From NCBI RefSeq assembly GCF_004571025.1, contig NZ_SPQT01000003.1, positions 124,001-188,000 of the forward strand: a DNA stretch of 64,000 nt. Direction: 5' to 3'. Shown in pieces: positions 25,520 to 33,774 of the stretch (the first letter of the stretch is position 1; each line of letters begins with the position of its first letter). This stretch comes from Bradyrhizobium niftali. Lineage in GTDB: Bacteria > Pseudomonadota > Alphaproteobacteria > Rhizobiales > Xanthobacteraceae. The position numbers and the translations under genes were made by a program. The notes beneath the pieces are model-generated. The model ran no database searches, was not told the DNA's origin, and was given only the letters and a program-made list of their open reading frames with translations.

Positions 25520-26419
25520 TCAGGCATGAACCGCGTTCTCCAGCACAGGCGGGCGCGATCGCTGCCGTTCAATATCTTTCGGTCCGATGACAAGCATATC
25601 ACCACTGAGCTGCATCACGGCGCCCTCGATCAATCCGCGATCGAACAAATGTCGTGCACATTCCGCGCCAGATTCCAGCGCGGCCGCAATCTCGGTCGGC
25701 GACAATTCACTGACGTCGCGGGTGACGAGGCGCGCGCCGAGATCGCTGTCAGGCTGAAGCTCGTTCGCAGGCTGCCGGACGATGGCAGGATGCCCGGGCA
25801 GATCGACGGCGTTGGCGATGATCGTTGCCGCCGCATCGGCTTGCGAGGCCGTTGCCGCCAGCACGGTCACGGCATCTGCGATCCCAAGCGAAAAGCTGCG
25901 GCCATGGCGCCCGCTGGTCGCGATCCCCCGCACGGGATCATCAGCAACGACCTTCATCCTCCGCATCACGCCGTCGCGACCGGGCCGGTCCATCAGGCCG
26001 ACCGAAAAATGCTCGCCTCGCGCAAGATGCAGCGCGATGTCGCCGCCATTATTGACATAGGCCTGGTCGAGCGATGCCGCGCTCAGCATTGCGCCCAGAA
26101 TCTCCTCGGCCACGCTGCCGGCCACCGCGGCCATCGGCGTGACGAAGCAATCGGGGGCATAGGGCGCAACGGCGGCATACATGCGGCGGGCAACGACGCC
26201 CTTCAGTGCGCACGCTCCGGGTTCCGCTGCCTTGCGCAACTCCGTCAGCTCCAGGCAGAGCTCATCGAGCAGCCCGGTGAAACGGCGCGCCGCGGCGTCA
26301 TAGGCCGCTCGCACCTGGCTCGCGTCCCCCCTCGCCTGGACGATCAGATCAATCGGACCATCCTGCAAATGCAGCCGCCGACCATCAGACAGCCATGCGA
26401 TTTGCGGGAGCCGCGTCAT
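25520..26419 (-). CDS. UPF0280 family protein (ApbE superfamily)
   Basis: A 299-residue cytosolic protein. Family landmarks are CFVTPMAAVAGSVAEEIL, AYVNNGGDIALHLARGEHF, GIATSGRHGRSFSLGIADAV, and AAATIIANAVDLPGHPAI. UPF0280 belongs to the superfamily of ApbE flavin transferases, which attach FMN covalently to threonines. Its start overlaps the end of the 6-hydroxynicotinate reductase gene by 4 bases. The E. barkeri reductase carries a covalently bound flavin, so a maturation role is a concrete hypothesis. The protein lacks the secretion signal of classical ApbE, in keeping with a cytosolic target. Confidence 0.8.
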   Translation of the reverse strand: MTRLPQIAWLSDGRRLHLQDGPIDLIVQARGDASQVRAAYDAAARRFTGLLDELCLELTELRKAAEPGACALKGVVARRMYAAVAPYAPDCFVTPMAAVAGSVAEEILGAMLSAASLDQAYVNNGGDIALHLARGEHFSVGLMDRPGRDGVMRRMKVVADDPVRGIATSGRHGRSFSLGIADAVTVLAATASQADAAATIIANAVDLPGHPAIVRQPANELQPDSDLGARLVTRDVSELSPTEIAAALESGAECARHLFDRGLIEGAVMQLSGDMLVIGPKDIERQRSRPPVLENAVHA

Positions 26420-27873
26420 GCCCGGGGCCCCGGAATTGGGTTCTGCCAGGGCAACTGCCGGACATCGTCGCCGCCCTGCACCTCGGAGAGCGGCTTCACA
26501 TAATCCATATGTCCGCCGAGTGCGGCATAGTCGGACAGCTTCATCGTGAACTCGATCGGCGCGACCAGCGCCGGCGTCGGCACGTAGCCGAACGCGCCTG
26601 AAGGCATCTGCGTCACGTCAACCATGTAGGTGATGCCGCCGCCGGGCCAGACATACACCGGTGCGCCGCCGCTGGTGACGCGGGTCAGCGCGTCCTTCAC
26701 CGAGCGCGTCAACCGCACTGGATTGTCGGTGACGCCCGCGCGCAGCGAACCGCCCGCACCAGCCATGAACAGCACGGTGCACAGCGCCGGCTCGCAATTC
26801 TCCTGGATGCGCTCGACCGAGAACTTCAAATCATCAGGCATCTCGGTCTCGACCGGCTTCAGGGCCTCGTCGAGCACGTAATAGGAAGAGTGTTCGCCCG
26901 TCGTGGAAACCATCAGCATGGACAGGCCAGGCTTGGCCTCCTTGGCATCGAACGGCCCGAGAATCGCGAGCGGATCGGAAATGTTGGTGCCGCCCCAGCC
27001 GGTGCCGGGATCGGCGACCTGGAAATAGCGGCCGGGCGTCGAGCGCCGGCCCTTCATCTTGATGCCGGTGTCGGCGATGTCGAGCAGCTTGCCGGCCTGG
27101 TGCTCCGAGAGCACGCCGGTAATGTGGTCGTCGACCACGACGACCTCGTCGACCTTGCCGTGCCATTGCTTGGCGAACATGCCGATCGTCGCCGAGCCGC
27201 AGCCGACGCGCATGCGCTCTTCCTTCACGCCGTTGACGATCGGCGGCTGGCCGGCCTGCACCACCACCGTGGCGCCGCCGTCGATGGTGAACTCGACCGC
27301 CTTGCAATTGGCGAGGTCCATCAGCGTGTCGCAGGTGACGCGGCCTTCCTTCTTGGAGCCGCCGGTCAGGTGATGCACTCCGCCGAGCGACAGCATCTGC
27401 GAGCCGTATTCGCTTGTGGTGACGTGGCCGACCGCCTCGCCCTGGGCGCGGACGGTCGCGGTCTCCGGGCCGAGATAGCGGTCGGTGTCGATCTTCACCT
27501 TGATGCCGCAATAGGAGAAGATGCCCTCGGTGACGACGGTCACCATGTCGACGCCGTCGACTTCCGCAGAGACGATGAACGGTGCCGGCTTGTAGTCGGG
27601 ATAGGTCGTGCCCGCGCCGATCGCAGTGACGAAGGTCGAGGGTTCGTGGACGATCTTGCCGTCCCAGTCTTCCGTGCGGCTGAACGGCACGAGCTTGCCG
27701 CCGTGCGAGACGGTGCGCTCCAGGATCACATGCGGATCGACGCGAACGAGCTTGCCGTCGTGGTTGGCATAGCGGTCGCAGGCGCCTGCCGCGCCCGGCT
27801 TGATGTAGCACATCACCGGACAGGCATCGCAGCGGATCTTGTCGGTGGCGGCGCTCGTCGTTTCAGTCACCAT
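26416..27873 (-). CDS. hnr: 6-hydroxynicotinate reductase
   Basis: About 485 residues from the ATG at 27873; the frame is open further upstream across the promoter region, so that extension was rejected. The N-terminus has a cluster RCDACPVMCYIKPG...ACDRY (C15, C18, C22, C32) suited to an iron-sulfur centre; further Cys occur in FSYCGIK, VTCDTLMDLANCKA, VGCGSATIG and QENCEPALC. The whole sequence follows the 6-hydroxynicotinate reductase family known from E. barkeri, which reduces 6-hydroxynicotinate to 1,4,5,6-tetrahydro-6-oxonicotinate with ferredoxin, flavin and Fe-S. It is divergent from nicAB and 4-base-overlapped with UPF0280. Confidence 0.85.
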   Translation of the reverse strand: MVTETTSAATDKIRCDACPVMCYIKPGAAGACDRYANHDGKLVRVDPHVILERTVSHGGKLVPFSRTEDWDGKIVHEPSTFVTAIGAGTTYPDYKPAPFIVSAEVDGVDMVTVVTEGIFSYCGIKVKIDTDRYLGPETATVRAQGEAVGHVTTSEYGSQMLSLGGVHHLTGGSKKEGRVTCDTLMDLANCKAVEFTIDGGATVVVQAGQPPIVNGVKEERMRVGCGSATIGMFAKQWHGKVDEVVVVDDHITGVLSEHQAGKLLDIADTGIKMKGRRSTPGRYFQVADPGTGWGGTNISDPLAILGPFDAKEAKPGLSMLMVSTTGEHSSYYVLDEALKPVETEMPDDLKFSVERIQENCEPALCTVLFMAGAGGSLRAGVTDNPVRLTRSVKDALTRVTSGGAPVYVWPGGGITYMVDVTQMPSGAFGYVPTPALVAPIEFTMKLSDYAALGGHMDYVKPLSEVQGGDDVRQLPWQNPIPGPRA

Positions 27874-27898
27874 GTGCAAGCCAGCGGACACTGCGGTT

Positions 27899-27918
27899 AT
27901 CATTCGTATACGAACGAT
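27899..27918. promoter_or_regulatory. Palindromic operator upstream of hnr
   Basis: ATCATTCGTA followed directly by TACGAACGAT, a 20-base palindrome with one mismatched pair and a perfect 12-base core. Its 14-base core ATTCGT-AT-ACGAAC matches the pattern of the sites at 17091 and 28054. It lies 26-45 bases upstream of the hnr start codon, where bound protein would block transcription. Confidence 0.7.
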
Positions 27919-28052
27919 GTTGCGCGCGGTCCCGATAGCTGTCAAGCGGCGGCGCGCGCGAAAAGATGCGCCTGCCGAATAAAACCTCATTTGCCTCCCG
28001 CCTTTGTCCACAAAGCGGGCAGTCGCGCTGCACTGCGGCATGGCCGCTTGCA

Positions 28053-28068
28053 CGTTTGTGTACAAACG
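28053..28068. promoter_or_regulatory. Palindromic operator upstream of nicAB
   Basis: CGTTTGT-GT-ACAAACG, perfect 7-base arms around GT, 58-73 bases upstream of the nicA start codon. It fits the same TnGT-N2-ACnA pattern as the sites near hnr and between fpr and ena. The TnGT/ACnA half-sites are typical of GntR (FadR/VanR type) regulators, and MarR proteins also use such symmetric sites. Confidence 0.7.
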
Positions 28069-28125
28069 GTATCGTCGCAACGTACAATTTTTGCGACCCG
28101 ATCGTCGCGGGGCTTGGGAACAGGG

Positions 28126-28608
28126 ATGACGCAGACACCGATCCGCCTCACCGTGAACGGCAGGATCCACGAGGTCACTGCAGAGCGCCAGACGCCGTTG
28201 CTCTATGTGCTGCGCAACGACTTCGCGCTCAACGGTCCGAAATATGGCTGCGGCCTCGGCGAATGCGGCACCTGTACTGTCCTGATCGACGGCGCCGCTG
28301 CGCGCTCTTGCGTCATCCCGATCGGCGGCTGCGCGGGACGCGACATCGTGACGCTCGAAGGGCTCGGCACAAGCGACAAGCCCGATCCGGTGCAACAAGC
28401 CTTCATCGACGAGCAGGCCGCGCAATGCGGCTACTGCCTCAACGGCATGATCATGACCACCAAGGCGCTGCTCGCGATCAACCCGCGGCCGACCGAGCAG
28501 GAAGCGCTGGCGGCGCTGCGCTACAATCTTTGCCGCTGCGGCACGCATGTCGAAATCCTGCGCGCCGTGATGCGCGCATCGGGTCAACTCACTGAGGCCG
28601 CCGACTGA
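28126..28608 (+). CDS. nicA: Nicotinate hydroxylase small subunit, [2Fe-2S] protein
   Basis: 160 residues, xanthine-dehydrogenase-family iron-sulfur subunit. The plant-type cluster ligands are YGCGLGECGTCTVLIDG plus a later Cys (RSC), and the second cluster is QCGYCLNGMIMT with CRCGTH. It passes electrons from the molybdenum centre of NicB to the haem domain. The ATG at 28126 follows an AGGG stretch. It overlaps nicB by one base (TGATG), so translation is coupled. Isoquinoline oxidoreductase small subunits look similar, but the neighbours favour nicotinate. Confidence 0.88.
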   Translation: MTQTPIRLTVNGRIHEVTAERQTPLLYVLRNDFALNGPKYGCGLGECGTCTVLIDGAAARSCVIPIGGCAGRDIVTLEGLGTSDKPDPVQQAFIDEQAAQCGYCLNGMIMTTKALLAINPRPTEQEALAALRYNLCRCGTHVEILRAVMRASGQLTEAAD

Positions 28609-31600
28609 TGGCCTCCCCTGCCTCGAACGGAGCTGAGCGGCAATCGGGCGCGCTCGTCGTCGTCCACACGGTGGACGAATGTACATCCGAGACCTTCGTC
28701 CGCATCACCGCAGACGGCTCGGTCACCGCTTACAATGGCCATGTCGACCTCGGCACCGGCATCCGCACCGCGCTCGGCCAGATCGTCGCCGAAGAGCTCG
28801 ACGTGTCCTTTGCGCGCGTCGTCGTGGTGCTTGGCGATACCGCCGTGGTGCCGAACCAGGGCGCCACGATCGCCAGTGAAACCATCCAGATCACCGCCGT
28901 GCCCTTGCGCAAGGCCGCGGCGCAGGCCCGCCAGTTCCTGATCGCGCGCGCGGCCGAGCGGCTGGAGTTGCCGGCGGCCGATCTCACAATCGAAGACGGC
29001 CTCGTGCGCGGGCATGACAACCGCAGCGTCAGCTATGGCGAGCTGATCGGCGGCGAGACGATCCGGCTCGAGCTTGCTGACGACGTCGCCGTCAAACCTG
29101 TCGGCGACTACGCCATCGTCGGCCAGTCGATGCCGCGGGTCGATCTGCCGGCGAAGGCAACGGGCGAACTGACCTTCGTGCACGACATCCGCCTGCCCGG
29201 CATGCTGCACGGCCGTGTCGTGCGTCCGCCCTATGCCGGCGTCGACGCCGGCCCGTTCGTCGGCACCAGCCTGATCGCAGTCGACGAATCCTCGGTGCGC
29301 GACGTTCCCGGCATCATGGCCGTCGTGCGCATCGGCGATTTCGTCGGTGTAGTCGCTGAGCGCGAGGAGAATGCGATTCGCGCTGCGGAACAGCTCAAGG
29401 TGAGCTGGAAACCGACGCCTGATCTCACCGACCTCACCGATGTCGAGACCGCGCTGCGCGCCAATCCGTCGACGCCGCGGACGTTGATCGACAAGGGCGA
29501 CGTCGATGCGGCGATATCAGGCGCCGCCAAGCCGATGCAGCGCACCTATGTGTGGCCGTACCAGATGCATGCGTCGATCGGCCCGTCCTGCGCGGTCGCC
29601 GACTACCAGAACGGCAACACCCGCGTCTGGTCGGGCACGCAGAATCCGCATCTGCTGCGCGGCGATCTGGCGCTGCTGATCGAGCGTCCCGAGAGCGAGA
29701 TCGAAGTCATCCGGCTGGAGGCCGCCGGCTGCTACGGCCGAAACTGCGCCGACGACGTGACCGCGGATGCACTGCTGCTGTCGCGCGCGGTCGGCCGCCC
29801 CGTGCGCGTGCAGCTGACGCGCGAGCAGGAGCACGCCTGGGAGCCCAAGGGCACCGCGCAGCTCGTCGACGTCAATGGCGGCCTCAACGCCGACGGCGGC
29901 GTCGCGGCTTACGACCTTGCCACACGCTACCCTTCCAACGCTGCGCCGACATTGGCGCTGCTGTTGACCGGACGAGTTTCGCCGGTGGCCGATGTGCTCC
30001 AGATGGGCGATCGCACCGCGATCCCGCCTTACGACTACGACCACATGCGCGTCGTCGCCCATGACATGGCACCGATCGTGCGCGCGTCCTGGCTTCGCGG
30101 CGTCTCGGCGCTGCCGAACACGTTTGCGCATGAATCCTACATCGACGAGGCCGCAACGGAAGCCGGCGTCGACCCGATCGAGTACCGGCTGCGCTACCTG
30201 AAAGACCAGCGCGCCGTCGACCTCGTCAATGCGGTCGCCGAGCGCGCGGGCTGGACGCCGCGACCGGTCCGCGAAGAAAAAGACGGCGAGGTCGTGCACG
30301 GGCGCGGCTTTGCCTATGCGCTCTATGTCCACAGCAAGTTTCCCGGCTATGGTGCGGCGTGGTCGGCCTGGGTCGCCGACGTCGCCGTGAACAAGACCAC
30401 CGGCGACGTCAGCGTGACGCGCGTCGTCGCCGGGCAGGACTCCGGCCTGATGATCAATCCGGATGGCGTGCGCCACCAGATTCACGGCAACGTCATCCAG
30501 TCCACCAGCCGCGCGCTGATGGAGAAGGTCTCGTTCGAGCGCGGCGCGGTGGCGGCGCGCGAATGGGGCGCCTATCCGATCATCCCCTTCCCCGACGTGC
30601 CCAAGATCGACGTCTTGATGTTGCCGCGGCCGGACCAGCCGCCGCTCGGCGTCGGCGAATCCACTTCGGTGCCGAGCGCGGCGGCGATCGCCAATGCGAT
30701 CTTCGATGCCACCGGCGTGCGCTTCCGCGAGCCACCGTTCACGCCGGAGCGTATCCTGAAGGGATTGCACGGTGAAACATCGCCCGTGCCGCAGCCTCTG
30801 CCCGCGCCCGCCGCGCCCAAACCATCCCGCATCTGGCAGAATCCATTCGCCAAGCGCGCCGGCATCTTTGCGACCATTGCCGCCGTCTGCACCGCCGCGA
30901 TCGGCATCGGCGCCGCCCTCTTGCCCGGGCGCGCCATCGCACCGATCGCGCGGCCCGATGCATCGGTCTATTCCGCGGCGACCATCGCCCGCGGCCAGCA
31001 GCTTGCCGCGCTCGGAAATTGCGCGGAGTGCCACACCACGATTGGCGGCGCGCTCAACGCCGGCGGCCGCGCGCTTCCGACGCCGTTCGGCACGATCTAC
31101 GCGACCAACATCACGCCTGACGTCGAGACCGGTATCGGCGCGTGGTCCTATCCCGCCTTCGAGCGCGCGATGCGCGACGGGTTGCATCGCGACGGGCGGC
31201 AGCTCTATCCCGCCTTCCCCTACACGCATTTTTCGAGGACCAGCGAGGCCGACCTCCAGGCGCTCTACGCCTATCTGATGGCGCAGCCTGCGGTGCGCGC
31301 GACGACGCCCGCGAACACGCTCGCCTTCCCGTTCAACATTCGCCCGCTGCTCGCGGGATGGAATGCACTGTTTCATCAGGCGAAGGACTTCAAGCCCGAT
31401 CCCGCCCAATCCGCACAGTGGAATCGCGGCGCCTATCTGGTCGAGAGTCTCGGCCATTGCAGCGGCTGTCATTCGCCGCGTAACGCGCTCGGCGCCGAGC
31501 AGCGTCAGGCCTATCTCGCCGGCGGCTTTGCCGAGGGCTGGGAGGCGCCGCCGCTCACGTCACTATCGCATGCACCGATCCCCTGGAGGGAAGACGATCT

Positions 31601-32132
31601 CTACGCCTATTTGCGCACCGGCCATTCGCGCTATCACGGCGTCGCCGCCGGTCCGATGGCGCCTGTTGTCAGGGATCTCACGGCCCTGCCCGACCAGGAC
31701 ATTCGCGCGATGGCCGTCTATCTCAACACGTTCAACGACGCCGCCACCGAGGCGCCGGATGCGCTTGCCGCCAGGCTCGAGAGCGCAACGCAAGTCACCA
31801 CCGCCGCCTCGACCGGCGCGCGGCTCTATCAGGGCGCCTGCGCCGTCTGCCACGAGATCGGCGGCCTGCCGCTGTTCGGCAGCCGGCCCTCGCTCGCGCT
31901 CAACAGCAATCTGCACAGCGCGACATCGGACAATCTCGTGCAGGTGATCCTGCACGGCATCACCGAGCCCGCATCGAGCGATCTCGGCTACATGCCCGCG
32001 TTCAGGAACAGCATGAGCGACGCGCAGGTCGAAGAGCTCGTCACCTTCCTGCGCAAGCAATTCGCGCCTGACAAGCCGGCCTGGAGCGGCGTGCGCGAAA
32101 CGATCGCACGCGTGCGATCGCCTCCGCACTAA
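28608..32132 (+). CDS. nicB: Nicotinate hydroxylase large subunit: molybdopterin domain fused to a triple-haem cytochrome c domain
   Basis: 1174 residues, close to Pseudomonas NicB (about 1187). Residues 1 to roughly 735 are the molybdenum cofactor-binding domain (YNGHVDLGTGIRTALGQ, RVVAGQDSGLMINPDG, PLGVGESTSVPSAAAIANAI). A single hydrophobic segment near 752-772 (ATIAAVCTAAIGIGAALLPG) anchors it, and a C-terminal cytochrome c part with three CxxCH motifs follows: CAECH (805-809), CSGCH (951-955), CAVCH (1078-1082). It would hydroxylate nicotinate at C6 with water-derived oxygen, sending electrons to the respiratory chain. A related isoquinoline- or aldehyde-type substrate is the alternative. 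Confidence 0.88.
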   Translation: MASPASNGAERQSGALVVVHTVDECTSETFVRITADGSVTAYNGHVDLGTGIRTALGQIVAEELDVSFARVVVVLGDTAVVPNQGATIASETIQITAVPLRKAAAQARQFLIARAAERLELPAADLTIEDGLVRGHDNRSVSYGELIGGETIRLELADDVAVKPVGDYAIVGQSMPRVDLPAKATGELTFVHDIRLPGMLHGRVVRPPYAGVDAGPFVGTSLIAVDESSVRDVPGIMAVVRIGDFVGVVAEREENAIRAAEQLKVSWKPTPDLTDLTDVETALRANPSTPRTLIDKGDVDAAISGAAKPMQRTYVWPYQMHASIGPSCAVADYQNGNTRVWSGTQNPHLLRGDLALLIERPESEIEVIRLEAAGCYGRNCADDVTADALLLSRAVGRPVRVQLTREQEHAWEPKGTAQLVDVNGGLNADGGVAAYDLATRYPSNAAPTLALLLTGRVSPVADVLQMGDRTAIPPYDYDHMRVVAHDMAPIVRASWLRGVSALPNTFAHESYIDEAATEAGVDPIEYRLRYLKDQRAVDLVNAVAERAGWTPRPVREEKDGEVVHGRGFAYALYVHSKFPGYGAAWSAWVADVAVNKTTGDVSVTRVVAGQDSGLMINPDGVRHQIHGNVIQSTSRALMEKVSFERGAVAAREWGAYPIIPFPDVPKIDVLMLPRPDQPPLGVGESTSVPSAAAIANAIFDATGVRFREPPFTPERILKGLHGETSPVPQPLPAPAAPKPSRIWQNPFAKRAGIFATIAAVCTAAIGIGAALLPGRAIAPIARPDASVYSAATIARGQQLAALGNCAECHTTIGGALNAGGRALPTPFGTIYATNITPDVETGIGAWSYPAFERAMRDGLHRDGRQLYPAFPYTHFSRTSEADLQALYAYLMAQPAVRATTPANTLAFPFNIRPLLAGWNALFHQAKDFKPDPAQSAQWNRGAYLVESLGHCSGCHSPRNALGAEQRQAYLAGGFAEGWEAPPLTSLSHAPIPWREDDLYAYLRTGHSRYHGVAAGPMAPVVRDLTALPDQDIRAMAVYLNTFNDAATEAPDALAARLESATQVTTAASTGARLYQGACAVCHEIGGLPLFGSRPSLALNSNLHSATSDNLVQVILHGITEPASSDLGYMPAFRNSMSDAQVEELVTFLRKQFAPDKPAWSGVRETIARVRSPPH

Positions 32133-32178
32133 GGCGATACGAAGACAGGCATGGCAGCAAGCTCGCCTGCGGCCATCC

Positions 32179-32280
32179 TTCGAGACGCCCGCCTACGGCG
32201 GGCCCTCAGGATGAGGTCGCGTTTTGCGGCGAGATATCAGACCCTCATGGTGAGGAGCCCGCCAAAGCGGGCGTCTCGAA
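32179..32280. repeat. Intergenic palindromic repeat after nicB
   Basis: TTCGAGACGCCCGC at 32179-32192 is the exact complement of GCGGGCGTCTCGAA at 32267-32280, giving 14-base arms around a 74-base centre that itself contains repeated CCTCAnG(R)TGAGG units. No coding potential is visible in 32133-32367. It lies between the convergent nicB and extradiol dioxygenase genes and may serve as a two-way transcript end. Confidence 0.75.
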
Positions 32281-32367
32281 CCATGCAGGCCGAGCTCGTT
32301 CGGCACGCCCAATGTAGTGTGCGATAGGGAGGAAACGGAGAAAGCGCTGCTGTCGGCCGCTCATGCT

Positions 32368-33336
32368 CTACGCGTGCTTCTTCGCCTCCACCGGTGGCGT
32401 GCCGTGGGTGTGGAAGGACTCGATCGTCTTCAGGCCCCACGCCTGCCCTTTCTTGCGCTCCTCTTCCGTCCACACGATCGGCTTCCAGTCCGGTGCGAGG
32501 ATGAGGCGCGCGCCGGCATTGGCGACCTCGACGCGGTTGCCGCCGGGCTCGTAGACATAGAGGAAGAAGGTCTGCTGGATCGCGTGCTTATGCGGACCGG
32601 TCTCGATGTGGATGCCGTTCTCCAGGAAGATGTCGGCGGCGCGCAGGATCTCCTCGCGGCTGTCGAGCGCGTAGGTGACGTGGTGGAAGCGGCCCGGCGT
32701 GCCGGAATGATCGAGCGAATAGGCGAAGTCGTAGCTCTTGTTCGACATCGTCAGCCACATCGCGGCCTCGCGTCCGTCATTGAGCACGATCTGCTCGGTG
32801 AGCCGGCAGCCGAGATAGTTCTCGAAGAACTCGCGGTTCGCCTTGATGTCGACGGCGAGGCAGTTGAGGTGATCGAGGCGGCGGACATTGACGCCGCGGG
32901 CGGGAAAGCGCTGCGCCTGGTTCTTGAGCGCGGGCTTCAGCTCCGGCGGCGCCTGATACCATTCGGTCTCGTAATAGAGCTCGACGATATGGCCATCAGG
33001 GTCGCGGCAGCGGAAGGTCGGCCCCTGCCCCATGTCGCCGTCGATCCAGCCGATGTCGAAGCCGGAGCCTTTGAGCGCGGCGACCCGGCGCTCCAGCGCC
33101 TGCTGGCTGCGCGCGCGCAGCGCCATGTGCTCCATGCCCGAGGTCTTCGACGCCGTCAGCTTGAGCGAATACCGCTCGTAATCGTCCCAGCCGCGCAAAT
33201 AGACCGACTCGCCCTTACGGCCGCTGACCGTCATGCCCATGACGTCGACGAAGAATTTCAGGCTCTCGTCGGGCTTGGGCGTCAGCAGCTCCATATGGCC
33301 GAGATGGGCCAGATCGAGGATCGGTTCGGGCTGCAT
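32368..33336 (-). CDS. Type I extradiol (catechol 2,3-dioxygenase-like) dioxygenase, VOC superfamily
   Basis: 322 residues from the ATG at 33336, with a strong GGAGGA ribosome site. Two VOC modules are visible: residues 1-140 (LAHLGHMELLTPKPDESLKF) and 150-290. The metal ligands of the catalytic module appear as RLDHLNCLAV (His), GRFHHVTYAL (His) and GGNRVEVANAG (Glu). Such enzymes cleave an aromatic diol next to one hydroxyl using Fe(II) and oxygen. The substrate is not determined. Its promoter palindrome matches that of the TetR gene at 9.6 kb, linking it to the ligI-galB-ligK-like operon, which lacks its own ring-cleavage enzyme. Confidence 0.85.
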   Translation of the reverse strand: MQPEPILDLAHLGHMELLTPKPDESLKFFVDVMGMTVSGRKGESVYLRGWDDYERYSLKLTASKTSGMEHMALRARSQQALERRVAALKGSGFDIGWIDGDMGQGPTFRCRDPDGHIVELYYETEWYQAPPELKPALKNQAQRFPARGVNVRRLDHLNCLAVDIKANREFFENYLGCRLTEQIVLNDGREAAMWLTMSNKSYDFAYSLDHSGTPGRFHHVTYALDSREEILRAADIFLENGIHIETGPHKHAIQQTFFLYVYEPGGNRVEVANAGARLILAPDWKPIVWTEEERKKGQAWGLKTIESFHTHGTPPVEAKKHA

Positions 33337-33440
33337 GCTTTCCTCCAGGGCGTGACTGTGATCCGCAGGAACCGGATCGTGCATTCGGGCGCAGGGCCGC
33401 AATTGGCTCATGCGCCGGGGGCGGCACCGAGGCCGCGGGT

Positions 33441-33464
33441 TCATTTGTACTAATGTACAAATGA
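33441..33464. promoter_or_regulatory. 24-base perfect palindrome upstream of the dioxygenase gene
   Basis: Perfect 10-base arms TCATTTGTAC and GTACAAATGA around TAAT. The adjoining 20 bases (33463-33482) match 18 of 20 bases beside the palindrome in front of the TetR gene and also contain TTGACG on the minus strand (33473-33478), a likely -35 element. The site lies about 105 bases upstream of the dioxygenase start codon. Confidence 0.75.
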
Positions 33465-33774
33465 TTAGGTCCCGTCAACAAATCAACCCTTGCATCGCAG
33501 ACCGAATGGCGCCCCGCGCGTGAGGAGAACCACCCCCGAACAGCGACGGACTGCCCGAATGGTAAAATCTTCCTTAATTCGATTGAGCGCCTGCCGGCCC
33601 CACAAAGGAGCATTTTTCGGCCGTTTCCGCCCACGAGTATGCATCAGGAACCAGCCTGTCGGCCGAATTGCCGCGGATTTAACGAAGCCGCCGCGGCTGC
33701 CGTTTAACCGTTTGTGCAGCCGCGGCCGCGCATAGTCCGGTGCAAATCCCTCGCTCTTGCCAGGTTCATTCATC
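33465..33774. other. Intergenic region between dioxygenase and HerA-like genes
   Basis: About 310 bases. The left edge holds the promoter block described for the dioxygenase. The rest contains open frames on both strands, but none has a ribosome site or a recognisable product, and I see no repeat or terminator hairpin. The promoter of the HerA-like gene should lie at its right end. Confidence 0.5.

Noticed and set aside
26416..28686. Extended reductase frame starting near 28686
   Set aside because: The extension would cross the intergenic operators and overlap nicA on the other strand; the Cys motif lies soon after the ATG at 27873.
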